Assembly (NCBI GenBank): GCA_029378245.1
Contig: JARKIF010000040.1
Location: 310,001 to 374,000 of the forward strand
Direction: 5' to 3'
Length of the DNA stretch: 64,000 bases
Source of the DNA: Roridomyces roridus
Lineage: Eukaryota > Basidiomycota > Agaricomycetes > Agaricales > Mycenaceae
The notes under the pieces are model-generated. The model did no database searches. It was not told the origin of the DNA and saw nothing but the letters and a program-made list of their open reading frames with translations. This document shows, in pieces, positions 11,389 to 23,872 of this stretch (its first letter is position 1; each line of letters begins with the position of its first letter). The position numbers and the translations under genes are program-made.

Positions 11389-14300
11389 ATGTTCTCCAAC
11401 GGCACTCAAACTCAAATCCGGGGAGGAACATTCTATTCTGCTAGCGGAAATATCCATATTCAACACAACCACCACTCACCGATCACGACGCTCCCCTCGC
11501 ATGCGACACCCGGACGCTGTTCAATTGATTGGAACACTGAGGAACGGAGGAGGTTAACCTATGGCCCTGGTACGTTCTCCGACTGTGCATTTCTCATCAC
11601 TCGACATCTGATTTGGCGCAGTATCTTCCCAATCCACGGCTGATTACTCGCCACCTCGGCTGCGCGATACCTCTCAGCCGCACCGATATCTGCCGTCCTC
11701 AGCGGCCCCGGAAGGCGTTTTCGGACATACACCCTCCACTCACAACCGTGATACTCCATTCAACTCGAACTATGTTCCCCCGAGAGACGGCCAGGATCAA
11801 CACGGAGGTCATCGCACCACGATTCACAGTGGTGGGACGTACATAAATGGGAACGTGCATCACCATTTCCCTGGAAAGTCAGGTGCGTATCTTGCATTTT
11901 CGCTGGGATTTAGGCTGACGTTGTGCAGGTTTCGATACATTGCACGAGGCGGCTCAAACGGCTGCACTACACGACGACGCTGAAAGTCGTCCGTCATGCG
12001 ACACCAAAACGCGTCGAGAATTGTTGGATCAACTGGAACTTTGGTGTCTTCGGGGAAGATGGGAGGAGAACGCCGACTCGGAGGAAGAGGATTCTCGAAT
12101 GGATACAGACTCCGCCGCCGAACCGAATATCCTCTGGCTGTACGGTCCCGCCGGTGCCGGGAAAACCGCCATCATGACGTCCCTGGCGCAGCGGCTGAGA
12201 GACAAGAACCGACTCGGGGGCACCTTCTTCTTCCGACGCAACCACCACAGCAAAGGGATCAGCGACGCGCGCACCTTGTTCACCACCCTGGCCCTCCAGC
12301 TCGCAATCAACGTCCCCGAGCTCAAGGTGCCTATATCCCTCGCTGTGGAGAAGGATCCCACGATCGTCACCAGATCCATGGAACTCCAGCTGCGCCACCT
12401 CGTAGTGGAGCCTTCTCGTGACTTGGATGACCCTTCATGGACGTTCCTCATCGACGGTCTGGATGAATGCGCCGGGGAGGGAAGCCAAGAGGAAGTTTTG
12501 CGCCTCATTGGCGAGTTCATCCCGCGGTTCCACCCGCTGCGATTCGTCATTGCGAGTCGACCCGAGATACAAATCCGCACGGCGCTGGAACAGCCTGCAT
12601 GGCGCGGGGCATATCGCGCGTACAACCTGCTGCCCGCGACGCAGGAGGTGAAAACGTACCTCTACAGCGCATTCGCACGAATACGACAGGACTGGTCGTC
12701 TCGCTATCAAGACGTCGAGTTCCCGGACCCATGGCCCAGCGTCGAGGACATCGAGCACCTCGTCTGGAAATCATCCGGGTATTTCATCTATGCCAACACC
12801 ATCGTCAAATACGTGGGCGACATCAGTTCCTCCCACTGGCCTGCAGAGCTCCTCAGCATCATCATCAACGACTCCAGCTCAAAGCACGCACCATATTCCC
12901 CTTTGGATCAGCTCTACTTTGATATCCTGCGAGCCACTCCCCGTCCTCGCCACGAGCGCCTGATCGACATTCTGCGCGTCGTGTGCTATTTTGACATGAC
13001 CCCGTCCCAGATCGAGAATATCCTCCAAGCTCGGAAGGGCGATGTAGCGCTCTCGTTATCGGGTTTTCGCTCGTTGATCGACTGGCCCGAGCACGGTACC
13101 GAAGGAACGGTCGAGGCGCATCATGCTACGTTTCCTGATTTTCTCTGCGATGAAGCGAGGTCGGCCGAATTCTTCGTCGGTCATCCGGGCGATTTGCAAC
13201 ATCTGGCATGCTTGATCATCGAGGAACTGGGGTACAGGTATCAAGACAAGGCGAAGAATCGCAGCGATTTGTTTGGGTTCGAGTAAGTGGCTTTGTCCAA
13301 GTTGCAAGTATGTTACTCACGTTTTGGTATGCAGCCACGACACCATGAAGGGCCTTGGCTACCTGCTGAGTAAAATACAAGTGGACGACGATGAGATTGG
13401 TCGACGGCTAGCGCAGATAAATCCAGACTTTATACTTTGTCTCCTCCGATGGAGCGACAAAGACCAAGGTCCGTTAATGGATGTGCGTTCCCGTCCCGGC
13501 TTTGAGGTTGCGGCCTAAAACAATTTCAGTGGGTTGAAAAACACGCGAAAGGATTATACAATCAGTGGCAGAACTACAAGACCATGGCCATGTACCCCAC
13601 ACAGACGTCCGGGTCGAATGAACCCCCATCCTCAGTGGTCGTCGAAGTGATGCTCCAAATCGACGAATGCCCAGTAATCCTCCGTATCCTCAGGTGCACT
13701 CTCCTCCTCCACGACCTCGACATCGTCAGCACGCGATTCCTGTGGGGTCTGTCCTGGGAAGAGCTGCACACCGCAATGGTTCGCCTTCTGCCCATAATCA
13801 ACATAGCCAAGAAACACAAGTTCAATTGGCGGGGATTGATAACGGAGGTGCTTGACCGAAGAATGCAGACCGATACGTGGCTGGGAGAAACGTCCTGGGA
13901 CCTGGCCGTCGGTTGCATGGAGCTCCGCCACTCGATTGATAGCGGGTTTGTTCCAAATGTCTGGTAAGCAGCGAGCGATACGTACGATGGCTATACGACT
14001 CACCTCGATACACAGGACGGACGACATTCAAGATTACGGTCGTTTCATCCGAGGATGTCCACCAGATCTGAGGTTACTCGAGATGCTTCGAGCGTTTGAG
14101 CCACCAAACTACGGCAAGGACACGGAATCTCGTCACGACCATGAGTGTTATGATATTCTCACGTGGCTGGAGGTGCGTCGGCCGTCGTCGTGTTCGAACT
14201 TGCTTGACAGATTATCGGTTCCTTGCAGATGTTCCCCTACCCTCCGGAAGACCAAATTCGCCGCTGGACACAAATTTTTGCGGAAGAGTGCAAGAGACTC

Positions 14301-14429
14301 GGTGCCTTGGGACTGGGACCGGTCGGTGATTTTGAAGAACGATGGAACAGATGGCAAAGGAGGCTGGATCTATCCAAGAGATGGAAATACAGGGAGGCAA
14401 GAAGGTGGTGGGACTCGGAGCGTAGATAA
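11389..14429 (+). CDS. NACHT-domain NLR-like STAND NTPase
   Basis: A complete spliced gene of about 900 residues with six introns (for example 11570-11621); all phases join without stops. The N-terminus (MFSNGTQTQIRGGTFYSASG) is the short Gly/Asn-rich start typical of basidiomycete NLRs, and a related patch, SGGTYINGNVHHHF, recurs about 90 residues later just before FDTLHEAAQ. The NACHT core follows: Walker A GPAGAGKTAIM (about residue 220), Walker B FLIDGLDEC (about 318) and a VIASRPEIQIR sensor strand. A winged-helix-like region ends near residue 600. The C-terminal 300 residues are helical, with no WD40, ankyrin or TPR repeats, so the usual ligand-sensing array is absent or unrecognised. 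Fungal NLRs mediate non-self recognition and regulated cell death; this role is inferred. The start is chosen at 11389 because the conserved motif begins there; an in-frame ATG exists at 11326. Confidence 0.85.
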
Positions 14430-15453
14430 TAGGCAGCCTATAAATTCGGGAATAAACTCGAGCTTCATCCAACGAAGCTCATACCTATCACGCCGAAGAT
14501 CGGCCGAGACAGGGAATTCAGACGAACGGACTCGAAGGAGGAGAGGAGGAGGACCACGAGAAAAATTGGGCCACATGGACCCGAAATCCATTAATTGAAA
14601 GTAGATGTATGAAGAACGCATTGACTCCCCAACCGAGCCCGCGGCAGGCCCATAGGTCTTGGCCATTTCGGTGTCGAGAACGAAGGACCACGATGTTGGC
14701 TATGTTCACTGAGTCGGGAGTCGGGAGAATGAAGAGGGTACACGCACCTGGAAGCCGTTGCCAGCCCTTCGCCTTGGCTGCGGCCGCGCCAGAACCTCAG
14801 TGCGAGTGCGCAGTTGGCGAAGTTTCGTATGTTAACGGAGGGAAGGATTCCTCCCGGTGTCGAGGGGGAGCCGGGGGAGCAGGCGGCGTCGACCCGGATG
14901 GTGCGTGAGCTGTGCGACGGCGGTAACATGAATTTGGTCGCATTTGGAAAGGGACGCACCTGACGACCAGCCCCTTCGCGCGTGCACCGCATTTCCTCTT
15001 TTCGGGGTGGGGCGGGGTTTGTGGCTTTCGTCTTGGACTTGGAAGGGGAGGGGAAAAGCATAGGAGAAGAGGTGGTCGGGGAGGTGAGTCGGGTTAGATT
15101 CCAGCCCGTCTTGGTCTTAATCGTCGCTGTTGTCCTGCGTCTTCGCGGTTTGCTTGGCCTGGGTGAGAGTGACTGCCTGCGGGGGTCGTTGTCCGAATCC
15201 GAGTCCGAGCCGTCAGAGGGCGTGGGCGGGTGGAAGGGACATCGTCGTTCGGTGGTGAAAGTGAAAACTGATGCCGTGATTGCCGGCGCTTTGCTTGTTT
15301 GTTCCAGTCTCCACCGGTTCGCGGAGTATGATGGAAGGCTCGACGGATTCAGGACGCCTCTTTCTTCCGTACCGTGTACGGATCGTACCACCGCCATCGT
15401 CTTCCCTCTGCACTACACACCAGCTTTCTTGCCTTCAACTTCCATTCACACGA
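14430..15453. other. Intergenic, with a weak Ser/Pro-rich open reading on the minus strand
   Basis: A minus-strand open reading (14591-15397) is rich in Ser, Pro and Arg and lacks domain signatures. A donor-like GTGCGT follows near 14960. It could be a poorly conserved gene or chance, and I do not call it. A hairpin, GAGCTTCATCCAACGAAGCTC apart from its outer base, lies near 14459-14479. Confidence 0.25.
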
Positions 15454-15950
15454 CTATGGGCGACTCTCGTTCTACAGTATCTGACTTCCGACGAAATATA
15501 GTCTTTCATCGTCCGGTAAGTGGCCTCGGTGTTTGACTAGTACTGCTACATCCTTCACGGCTTGTAGCCACTTTGAATTTGATTCTTCACATCTTGAGCG
15601 CTGAAAATACATATTTACAGTCGTGCGTCGCAGTTCAGACGCGTCAAACTAGTCTCTGTAACCGTCAAACAACTCACCGACGTTGCTCCTTTGGAGTTCT
15701 TCCTAGATGGAACCCAAACGGATGCAAAGCCCGCGTTCGCACGTGCCAATTGGTTTTCCATGGCAGACCAGTAGTGGTCTGGAGCGTGCAGATGATGACG
15801 GTGGATGATGGAGGCGCGTCGCCCTTGGAACATACACAATACAGGTCTGGTCATGTACGCCGGCTAAGAAGGCAGACGCGATTCCTGTTGCTGCTGCGTT
15901 CAAGACTGAGCTCCCCGGACCCCGCGAACCTTCACGGTGACGCGACCCGT
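15454..15950 (+). pseudogene. Decayed hypothetical protein (possible C2-like domain)
   Basis: A short first exon (ATG 15454, reading MGDSRSTVSDFRRNIVFHRP) ends in a GTAAGT donor. After an AG near 15619 a coherent reading gives FRRVKLVSVTVKQLTDVA, PLEFFLDGTQTDAKPAF and ARANWFSMADQ before a TAG. A further coherent piece in a different frame (about 15865-15945) reads KKADAIPVAAAFKTELPG. The beta-strand spacing of the first piece resembles the start of a C2 domain, but that is a weak guess. Stops and frame changes between the pieces indicate a pseudogene. Confidence 0.4.
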
Positions 15951-17284
15951 GGTTTACCCAGCTCCCAATCGCGTCAGAGCGCCGTTTGCCCAAGGCCAAT
16001 ACGTGCGTGAAGCTGAAATTTATTCCTTCATCAGCTGAGTCTTGAGTTCTCAACCCGCGTCAAACAGAAAGTTCCCGCCGCCAGGGGTCAGTCATTCAGC
16101 GATGTTACTAGCGTGCGTCTGTCCTTCTTCGATTTCTACATCCTAAGTTGAACTTCCAAACTCCATCTTTCAACTCGCGCAGGCTCGCCTCCCTTCGTCT
16201 CATGCATGGATCTCAGCGTGGGCGCCACTTGGGAAGGTTCGTTGCGTAGGCCGCCGTACTTTCATAAACAAGATGAATCTGTTTTGCGCTGCATTCAAGG
16301 GCGTATACAAGGTGTACAGCTATAGCAAAATGCATCGGCACAATCGGCTGAGTGAGCCGCAGCTGATGCGAATCAACCTATAAGCGAGCGGCTGTCGGGT
16401 CAAATTGCCAAAACGGTTAAGCGACGTCCATCACATCAGCTTGTGTTAGACCTTCCATATATAGCCGACCTGTGATCCTGTCACACAAGGCATCAAGTGT
16501 CGTATTCTACTCGTTCAGACGCGTCGTTCTTCTATGGCTAGGAATACATTCCAATTCATGACAAATGTGTTCTCTGGTATCCCAGATTTCCCCTCACGCG
16601 TAGAATCTTTGTCATTAGCTCAGGAGACCTGCGAAAATAATCGAAGTAATTCCCAGTGATTTTGCTACGCTTTCAACCCGGAAGGGTCCAGACACGAGGG
16701 AATGACATATGGAGGACCCATGTATTGTTTTAGAACACAAATTACATGCCTCCACTGGCGGGATATCTTCCATCAATGGCTGCAGCCTTTGTTTACATGT
16801 TGTTTACACTCACTCAAAGCACTACGTGTGAGCCCAAAATTCACAAAACCTTGGATTCAGGCCTTTTGAATGAAGGTAATTCATTCCAACAAGTCCCCGG
16901 AGTCTAGGATAGTGAGAGGAACACCGAATCGTGCAGTCGTGACAATGTGTCACAGTGTGTTATTTCCGTGACATGTGGTCAGATCACAGGTTGCCTATAC
17001 GAAGTGCACCAGATCTCATGGCGGTGATCCCGCTGCTGATTTTGTATCAAAATCTGCCTCGGATCATGTCACCGGCAGCCATAAGATCTGGAGCCGAGAT
17101 TACTCTGTACGTACCCTAGCATCACCAGGATGCCCACCACAAAAATTAACGTACTGGTGCAGGAGACGAAAGGTTCAAACTCGAGTCGAACGAGGTCGTA
17201 CATAACCGGTGGAGCGACTGCTTCTTCAGAGGTGTCTAGCCATCAGTTGAAGAATTCGTTGAATGCTTTTTTCGAATGCAGGGC
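15951..17284. other. Non-coding stretch
   Basis: About 1.3 kb without a supportable gene, RNA or repeat. Composition is slightly AT-rich relative to neighbouring genes. Confidence 0.4.
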
Positions 17285-18615
17285 TTGTGTATGGCAGATA
17301 TATTGTGCAAAAAGTTTTTGCAACTTCAACTCAAAATACAACTACAACTTTGGTTTTTTCAACTACAACTTTGGCTTTTTCAACTACAACTTTGGTATTT
17401 ACATTTACAACTTTCGTTTTTTGACTTGACAACCACAACTTTCTGACTGCAACCTCACTTTTTTGCCCTGCAACTTTTATTCCAGCCAGCACAACTCTCA
17501 TCTTGCTGACCTGCAACCCCTGAGCAGCATCAATCCTGATCACCGGTAGAGTGATTGATGCAGTGATGGGAATCTCTGGAGTCAATGACTCCGCCGGAAG
17601 GTTGTCCGGTGGACAGAATATGGTTGGAAAAGTGATTCAGAACCAAGCCAGGTACTTTCTGTGACTCTGAGTCCACACAGCGCTCAGCGTTCAGGCGTGA
17701 AGAGGCGCATCAATATTTGATGGCTTGGTTGAAAACAGAATATCATAACAAGAACATCTATTCTAGGCCCAACGGATTGAGTGCTTAAGCGTTTGCACGG
17801 GTCTCTTGGCCGGATTCGCCGGATTACCCAATCATTGAAGGAGATAAGTACCTTCTGTTTCAAGATTCCTTGTACAAAAAATGTTAAATTTGAACACAGT
17901 CGAAGCGACTCGAGACCTTGTGGAAATGCCTTCCAGTGTCCGATTGGCAATAGAAGCCAGCTTGAATGAAGGGACCGAGTCAGATAATATTCCGCTTTTT
18001 GCAAACAACCCAGACAAGCCATTGGATTTCCTTTTTTGACGGCACATCATATGTCTCGTTTGGGCAGCCAAGTCATTCAATTGTTCTGTGAGACAAGTCT
18101 GGTACAGTGGAGCCATACGAGGCGCACGGTCATGGCTTCTGCACAAGCTTATTCCTCCTTTGGTGTCCTCTGCATCTGCAGTGTCTGCCGACATACCTAA
18201 ATGGACCAGAACATTGGAACTCCAGATTATTTAACTGCCCAGTGTCCGACTCTGCGGGCTTATGCATCCACTGGTCTGAGATAGAGGTATGCGATTGATA
18301 TCTGCCAGGCCGCCAGGAATCTACTTATTGGGCAGAGCGGCCCTATCTATATCCGGAATGATTCTCGCAGTCTATGGGTTGAATTTAATGGAGTTGCTGG
18401 AGAGACATTGAGAAGCTGTGGCCTGGGAGCCTAAGTTGCCGTTCAAAAAAACTGAGTTGCACGAAAGACAGTTGCAAGTTGTATTCCTGCCAGTCGAAGT
18501 TGTATTGTTGCCAGTCGAAGTTGTATTCTGAAAAGTTGAAGTTGTCGGTCAAAAGAGTCAAAAAATTGACAAGTTGTCGAAAAAACTTTTTGCACACTAT
18601 ATCGCCCATACTTGT
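17285..18615. mobile_element. Non-autonomous TIR element, STATGG family, member 1
   Basis: The element body is 17289-18611. Its ends are inverted copies starting GTATGG: left GTATGGCAGATATATTGTGC, right (reverse complement) GTATGGGCGATATAGTGTGC; both continue into CAAAAAGTTTTT. The 4 bp TTGT flanks both sides (17285-17288 and 18612-18615) as a target duplication. Inside the left end, ACAACTTTGG-type units repeat about every 21 bp (17340-17430); inside the right end a related inverted series repeats AGTTGTATT (18475-18545). The interior encodes nothing recognisable, so it depends on a transposase elsewhere. A relative lies at 50,484-51,112. Confidence 0.65.
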
Positions 18616-18973
18616 GCAGGGCGGTTTCAAAGTGTATGACATACTTCCACGTATTCGAAGCGCCCGGAGGCGTCTACCGCAGAGATCAACAACGTTCTCA
18701 CGGTTGATCTTGGACTGTTGACTGTACGGTGTGAGCACTACGTTGTGCGTCAATCGAGACTGATGAGTTCAGATGACTCACTTTGGTTTTAACCAGCAAA
18801 AAGTGCTTCAGAGTTCAGACCGTTGGTAACTTGTGAACTGCCAAGCCAATGCCAAGTAATTCAGTGTCTCGTAGTTGGCAACGCGAATCTCCCATCAGAT
18901 GATGTATCAGGAACGAGGCGCCTTGTTTTTTTCTCCCTCTCCGTCTCCCTCCGTCTCCCTGCTAACCGCCAAA
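18616..18973. other. Upstream region of the chitin deacetylase gene
   Basis: About 360 bases between the mobile element and the deacetylase start. A CT-rich tract (18927-18960) precedes the ATG, a common feature of well-expressed fungal promoters. No TATA element was seen. Confidence 0.35.
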
Positions 18974-20632
18974 ATGCTGGCCACCGTCGCTCTTTTGCTC
19001 CTCCCCCTCGCTCACGCTCATATCCCTACACACAACCACGGCCACTCATCGCGGCACGCTCTCCCAGACCACTGGGCTCAGCCTCGCGATCACGCCGTCC
19101 ACTCCCTCTTCGCACGGGCAGACATTCCTGCTGTCGGTACAGACGGTAAGCCACCTCTCCTTCATTCATCCTTTCTCTCAAGCTTATCGCCGTAGCATGG
19201 ACCGCTGCTCTGCCGCCCTTCACCCCCGACGGCTCGCACACGCCCGACACGACCAAACTACCTCAGGCCTGGGTCGATGCTTACAACGCCGCCAAGTCCG
19301 CGGGCAAGATACCCAACGTTCCTCTTAGCACTGCCGCGGGTGTGTATCCCAACAACGCAGACCCCATGTCCGCGGATATCTGCTCGTCCTACATCGGGTG
19401 CCGCGCACCCGAAGATCACTTTAACGTCCCCGACGGCACTTTGGCGCTCAACTTTGATGATGGACCGACGGTGCGTTTGGCTACCCTCCGTTCTTTTCTT
19501 CCTGCTGAACAAGTATGTCAGGATGTGACCGGCGAACTCCTCGACTTCCTCAAGACCAACAACGAAATTGCGACGCACTTTGTCATCGGGTACAGTATCC
19601 AGCAAAATATGTCTGCGTGGCAGATGCTTCTTGACTCCGGCCACGACCTCGCTTGCCACACGTACGTCCGGCGCTAAAGTTTTCCATGCGCTACAATGAA
19701 TATTGATTGATTGATAGATGGTCTCACCCACAGCTCACCATGCTCAGCGATATGGACATCGTCTCTGAGCTGGGATGGAGCATGAACGTCATCTACCTCT
19801 CGACGAACGGTCGGGTGCCGCGGTGCGTTCCTTCTTCTCTCCCTCGTTCCATTACGCAACTAAATACCGCAAACGAAAACAGCTTCTGGCGCCCACCGAC
19901 CGGTGACGCCGACAACCGCGTGCGGGCGATCGCCAAGTACGTCTTTGGGATGGAGATGATGGTCTGGAACCAGGATACCGAAGATTGGTCTTTGACGGAT
20001 GCCACGCCGCTGACGACCCAGGATAAGATCACCCAGCAGATGAACCAGTGGTTGAATGGTGCGTTCGTTGCCTTCGTTTATTTTCCCTCTTCGAATCCAG
20101 ATTTCGTTGACGCAACGCCGATTCGACAGGCCCCAAATCCCCCGGCCTCATGATCCTGGAGCATGAACTCTCCGAACTCTCCGTCGGCTCTTTCAAAGCA
20201 GCGTATCCGCTCATGAAGTCTGCGGGATGGAACATTGGCTCTGCCGCCCGCCTGACCAACACTCAAGGCGCCTACCGGAATGCGGATGGTCCGAGTGGTG
20301 ACGTCAAGGCTGCCAACCTCAACGACTTTGCGGGTACTGGACCGAGTGCGGCGGCGCAGGCTAGTGCAGCGCCCTCTGGGTCTGCGCCCTCTGGGTCTAC
20401 GCCCTCTGGGTCTGCGCCTGCATCCGGGCCGGCGTCGGTATCGGGGTCTAGCAAGTCGACAGCCTCCGTCTCGGGTGGTTCAGACTCCGTCAAGACCACT
20501 CCCTCGCCCGCGGGCTCTGGGTCGTCCTCCGCCGAGTCGGGTTCGCCTACGAGCGGTGCCCTGTCCCTGAGGACTTCGAGTTTGTTGTTGGCTGCTGGGG
20601 TGGGTGCGGTTGGTGTTGTCGCTTTGTTGTGA
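18974..20632 (+). CDS. GPI-anchored chitin deacetylase (carbohydrate esterase family 4)
   Basis: De-N-acetylates chitin to chitosan at the cell wall. The protein is about 455 residues from six exons with GTRNGT/CAG introns. Signal peptide: MLATVALLLLPLAHAH. CE4 motifs in order: NFDDGPT (motif 1, metal and catalytic Asp), HTWSHPQL (motif 2, the HxxxH metal ligands, split by an intron), FWRPPTGDAD (motif 3), NQDTEDW (motif 4) and LEHELS (motif 5). All catalytic positions are present. A Ser/Gly/Pro-rich stalk with PSGSA-type repeats (20365-20420) leads to a hydrophobic tail ending GVGAVGVVALL, the layout of a GPI-attachment signal. It looks functional. Confidence 0.92.
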
Positions 20633-22116
20633 TTGCCGTTGGACTTTCTGGAGGGATCTGTACATATTACTTACTGGGTTTTTGGATACGTAGATGAGAC
20701 ATGCGATTTCGCGTGCACTGCCAGTTCCGACTTGTGAGAGTGCCATCGGCCTTGTGGGTCGAAAAGTCCGTATGATTCTAGTGCTGCCGGAAGCTGGAGT
20801 TAGCTCTACCCGGAGGAAGGCTCTACGTGATGGAGTTACCATATCTGGCACCTCAGCTCAGCTCAACTTGAAGGTAGCTCCGTTGCCATCACCGAATAGA
20901 TTATCCACATGAGGAGCCAACACCGGAGCCTGACAAGGCCTGTTGTCAATGCCAAAATGCCGGCGCTGCCGCCCAGTTGGCTGGTGTTTGGCTGGTGTCC
21001 CGCCGCAAGATGTTTTCCGGCCCTAGAATTCCTTCCCTCTCAACATTTTGTGATCTATCTGCAGGAAATACATTGCTGCTCTTCTAGTGAAATTTCTTGG
21101 GCCTGAAACCGCAGAGAAAGGTGGCACGAAACCACTCCAGAGCGTGTGAGAAAGCCAATACCCAAAACAGGACGCTAGCTCGAGGCACCTCGAGTTGATG
21201 CTCCATCAACTCGAGCTGCGTGAAGCTGGGTTCGCGTATCAACTCGAGGTCAGCTCGACCTCAGCTCCCGGCAGCACTATATGATTCCCTTCCATCTGGA
21301 TCAAGGACTCGAGCACAATTCCAAGCCTTCATCCAACGAATCAATTCAAAAAGTTGGTGAATATACATACCCTCCGTCCGAGTCGAACGGTGTACAGAGT
21401 CAGGGACTGGTGGCCTAACCGCCGCGAGCAGGTGCATCGCCAGGGGCGTGCCTACTCTTCTTTTTTGACAAGTCGATTGAGCACCCAGTTGGAAGCTGGA
21501 ACGGGGGATTCACTTTGAGGAATAGATTCAACACTGGGAACGAATCGGCTCCAAGTCGGAGGACCGCGAGACATTTGTCCGGGGTGGGGTTACCTCCGCC
21601 GAATGCAACCCACAAGGCACCGGATGGCATGCGGTGGTGGCTGATCTGGTGGCTCTTTTCGTGCATCGGAGCTGCCCAAAGGAAGTCAATTCGCTGCCTT
21701 TCGACCTGAAACAGAGTCCCAATTTCTCCCAAATCTATACACACCCATAACCGACGCATCTTGAGGCCTAAAAGTCGATACTACGGCGTATTTTTGCTCT
21801 CCCTGGGCCGTCTGTCTCTCTGTGCTTGGTGAGAGTGGTAGGAGGCACAGAATACGATTCAATTCACCATTTTGACAAGATAAATCCAGCCACCAGAAAG
21901 CCACCAACCAGCGTAGCCACCCGCTACCGCATGCCATCCGAGCCACCTGGGTGGCTCACCGCAACGTCTCTAATGAAGTAGGCGTCGTACGGCGTGGTCT
22001 CACCGGATCATGCTGCCGCACGTCGGCGCTGGTGGCGGCAACTCATTTATTGGTCGGGACTCGGGAATACCTTCGCGGCATCGGAGAAGCGATCCTACGT
22101 CACAGCCAAAAATTGC
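20633..22116. other. Non-coding stretch
   Basis: About 1.5 kb with no supportable gene. It contains a perfect 27-bp palindromic hairpin at 21189-21215 and several further CTCGAG words. Open readings here lack protein-like composition. Confidence 0.35.
21189..21215. repeat. Perfect 12-bp-stem hairpin
   Basis: CTCGAGTTGATG, the 3-base loop CTC, then the exact inverse CATCAACTCGAG. Further CTCGAG or AACTCGAG words lie on both sides (21179-21255). It is not followed by a T run and is not adjacent to a gene, so its function is unknown. Confidence 0.6.
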
Positions 22117-22977
22117 CTAAATTACAATTAGAATCTGATCAGCGAGTCTGGATCCGGCACGAGTATGGCAACATGTGGAAATGGGCGCTTGTGTATAAAT
22201 TGCGATGTACATAGTGGAGGCCTCGTTGTACGAACTCCAGGCGGACTCCCTCGCTTGATTCAGATTAGCCTCCAGAAACTTGCACTGCCAGCATACATCA
22301 CATGCGTTTACGGCCAAAGTTAGACGCTGATTCGTCGATGAGCGCCTGCACATATTCAGTTGGAGTGATGATAGCCCACCTGAAAGATCTGCGAGAGCGC
22401 GGGAGTTCCGGTGAAAGCGGGTTCTTCTCCTCTCCCAGCTCGTGTTCACTTTCGAGCAGCACCTAGCCACTGAATCAGTATATATTCGCTCGACAACGAC
22501 ATCGGCACTCACCTGGATGGCCGTTCGAATATTCTTGACATCAAGCACACAGGCTTGAATACGCCTCCTCATCAGCCAGTATTTCCTCCACGTCAACCTG
22601 TCCGTCTCCAACAACCGGCATTTCCAGATCAAAGCCGCTTGTCTGACTCTGGTGCAACATATCAGCGTAAGTACAGGCAAGGAGGAATGAATCCAACCCA
22701 CTTACTCCAGAAGCCTCACACCCAACTCCGCGAGGCCTACTTGAACCTCACGCGTGCACAAGGGTTGAACTTCGTGGATAGTCTCTTCGGCATGTCGGAT
22801 ACTTTCCCGGAGTGCGAGGAGCTGGTTCGAGGGACGTTGGAAATGGGTGACGAGAACGGTGAGGAAGATGATGGTGATTGCCACTAGGGTGTAGCGCAGC
22901 ATGTGGTGAGGGATCAAGGCCAGGGCGCCCAAGAGAATCGAAGCGAGCTCGGAGATGGAGGGATAGCGCATTTGCAA
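22117..22977 (-). CDS. Small membrane-anchored coiled-coil hypothetical protein
   Basis: Exon 1 encodes a start (MQMRYPSISELASILL), a hydrophobic segment (LRYTLVAITIIFLTVLVTHF) and a helical stretch with spaced Leu/Ile (LALRESIRHAEETI). Exon 2 gives CRLLETDRLTWRKYWL and VLDVKNIRTAIQ; after an intron ending GGCTAG the frame continues LLESEHELGEEKNPL. The last exon is less certain. The layout of an N-terminal membrane helix plus a cytosolic coiled coil resembles a small Agaricomycete family of unknown function, often found near NLR or transposon-rich regions; that association is from memory. Its upstream side carries the TGATCA cluster. Confidence 0.5.
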
Positions 22978-23040
22978 AAGAGGTATGACTGGGGACCACT
23001 CGACTGAGGAACATTATAAGGGGAACGTCTGAACAGCTCT

Positions 23041-23213
23041 TGATCACTGGCAGCCCATGCGATTGAGCATTGATCAAAGGCCGGGCCCCGGCTCACTCTT
23101 GATCACTTCGGCGCCTAGATACGGGCTCCACCGGAGTCATTAATTGATCAGTCCTTGATCGCAGATCACTGATCAATGCGTTATTGATCAGCTGATCACA
23201 TACTCCGTGATCA
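23041..23213. promoter_or_regulatory. Cluster of eight TGATCA palindromes
   Basis: Perfect TGATCA hexamers start at 23041, 23071, 23100, 23145, 23170, 23185, 23193 and 23208, that is eight in 173 bases. The block lies 64-236 bases upstream of the minus-strand membrane-protein gene that starts at 22977. The density and promoter position suggest binding sites for a dimeric regulator; the factor is unknown. Confidence 0.5.
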
Positions 23214-23872
23214 AATGGTACGGACGGATCGAACGGCATCTGCAGTAAGCCCAGACCTCCTTCGGAATTGCTGCTAGCACCCTCATGGACGTTCTGCGTA
23301 TCCAAGGACATTCGCGCCGATATACGAGTGTTGTGGTTCGATTCCAACCCAACCATATCCGGAGGTATTTCGTATGTCTTTTTTTTCCACATTTGCCCCG
23401 CGAGCCTTAATTGTAACAACCAAATAGCTGCGGGTCCGTCAGTGCCATCCTCTGATAATTTCGACTACTTGCCCGTTCGATTCGGCGCAGCAGACATCTG
23501 TAAAAGGTGCATGTTCATTTTTCAGACTTTCCCTCTGGACTGTTCGTAGCGTCACGACATGGAGCTGTAGCATACAACTGCTCCTGCGTCGAGATGGATC
23601 GGAGTCCTAGGTTACTGCCGACACCGGCGACGCCGGCGACATCGTCAGTCTTCCCACTGGGTACGCTCCCTCGTGCTCTGTAACCTGTTCGATTGAGTTC
23701 ATACATTGCTCTTGCGCGTCGTTTCACCTTTTGCTAAATTGGCTGCCTGAGTTCCAAATCGATTTTGCTCACCGATATTAGGATCGGTAGAAATTAGCCA
23801 ATGGATAGACGACGCTGGTGCTCACGCTAGACGCAAGCTGGAGGCAATCTTCGAGAAGCCATGGAAATCACT

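Noticed and set aside
12029..12625. Long antisense open readings opposite the NACHT exon
   Set aside because: They are shadows of a GC-rich coding exon; composition is Arg/Ser/Pro-rich and no motif appears.
14591..15397. 268-codon minus-strand reading as a confident gene
   Set aside because: Low-complexity Ser/Pro/Arg composition, no domain and no supporting splice set.
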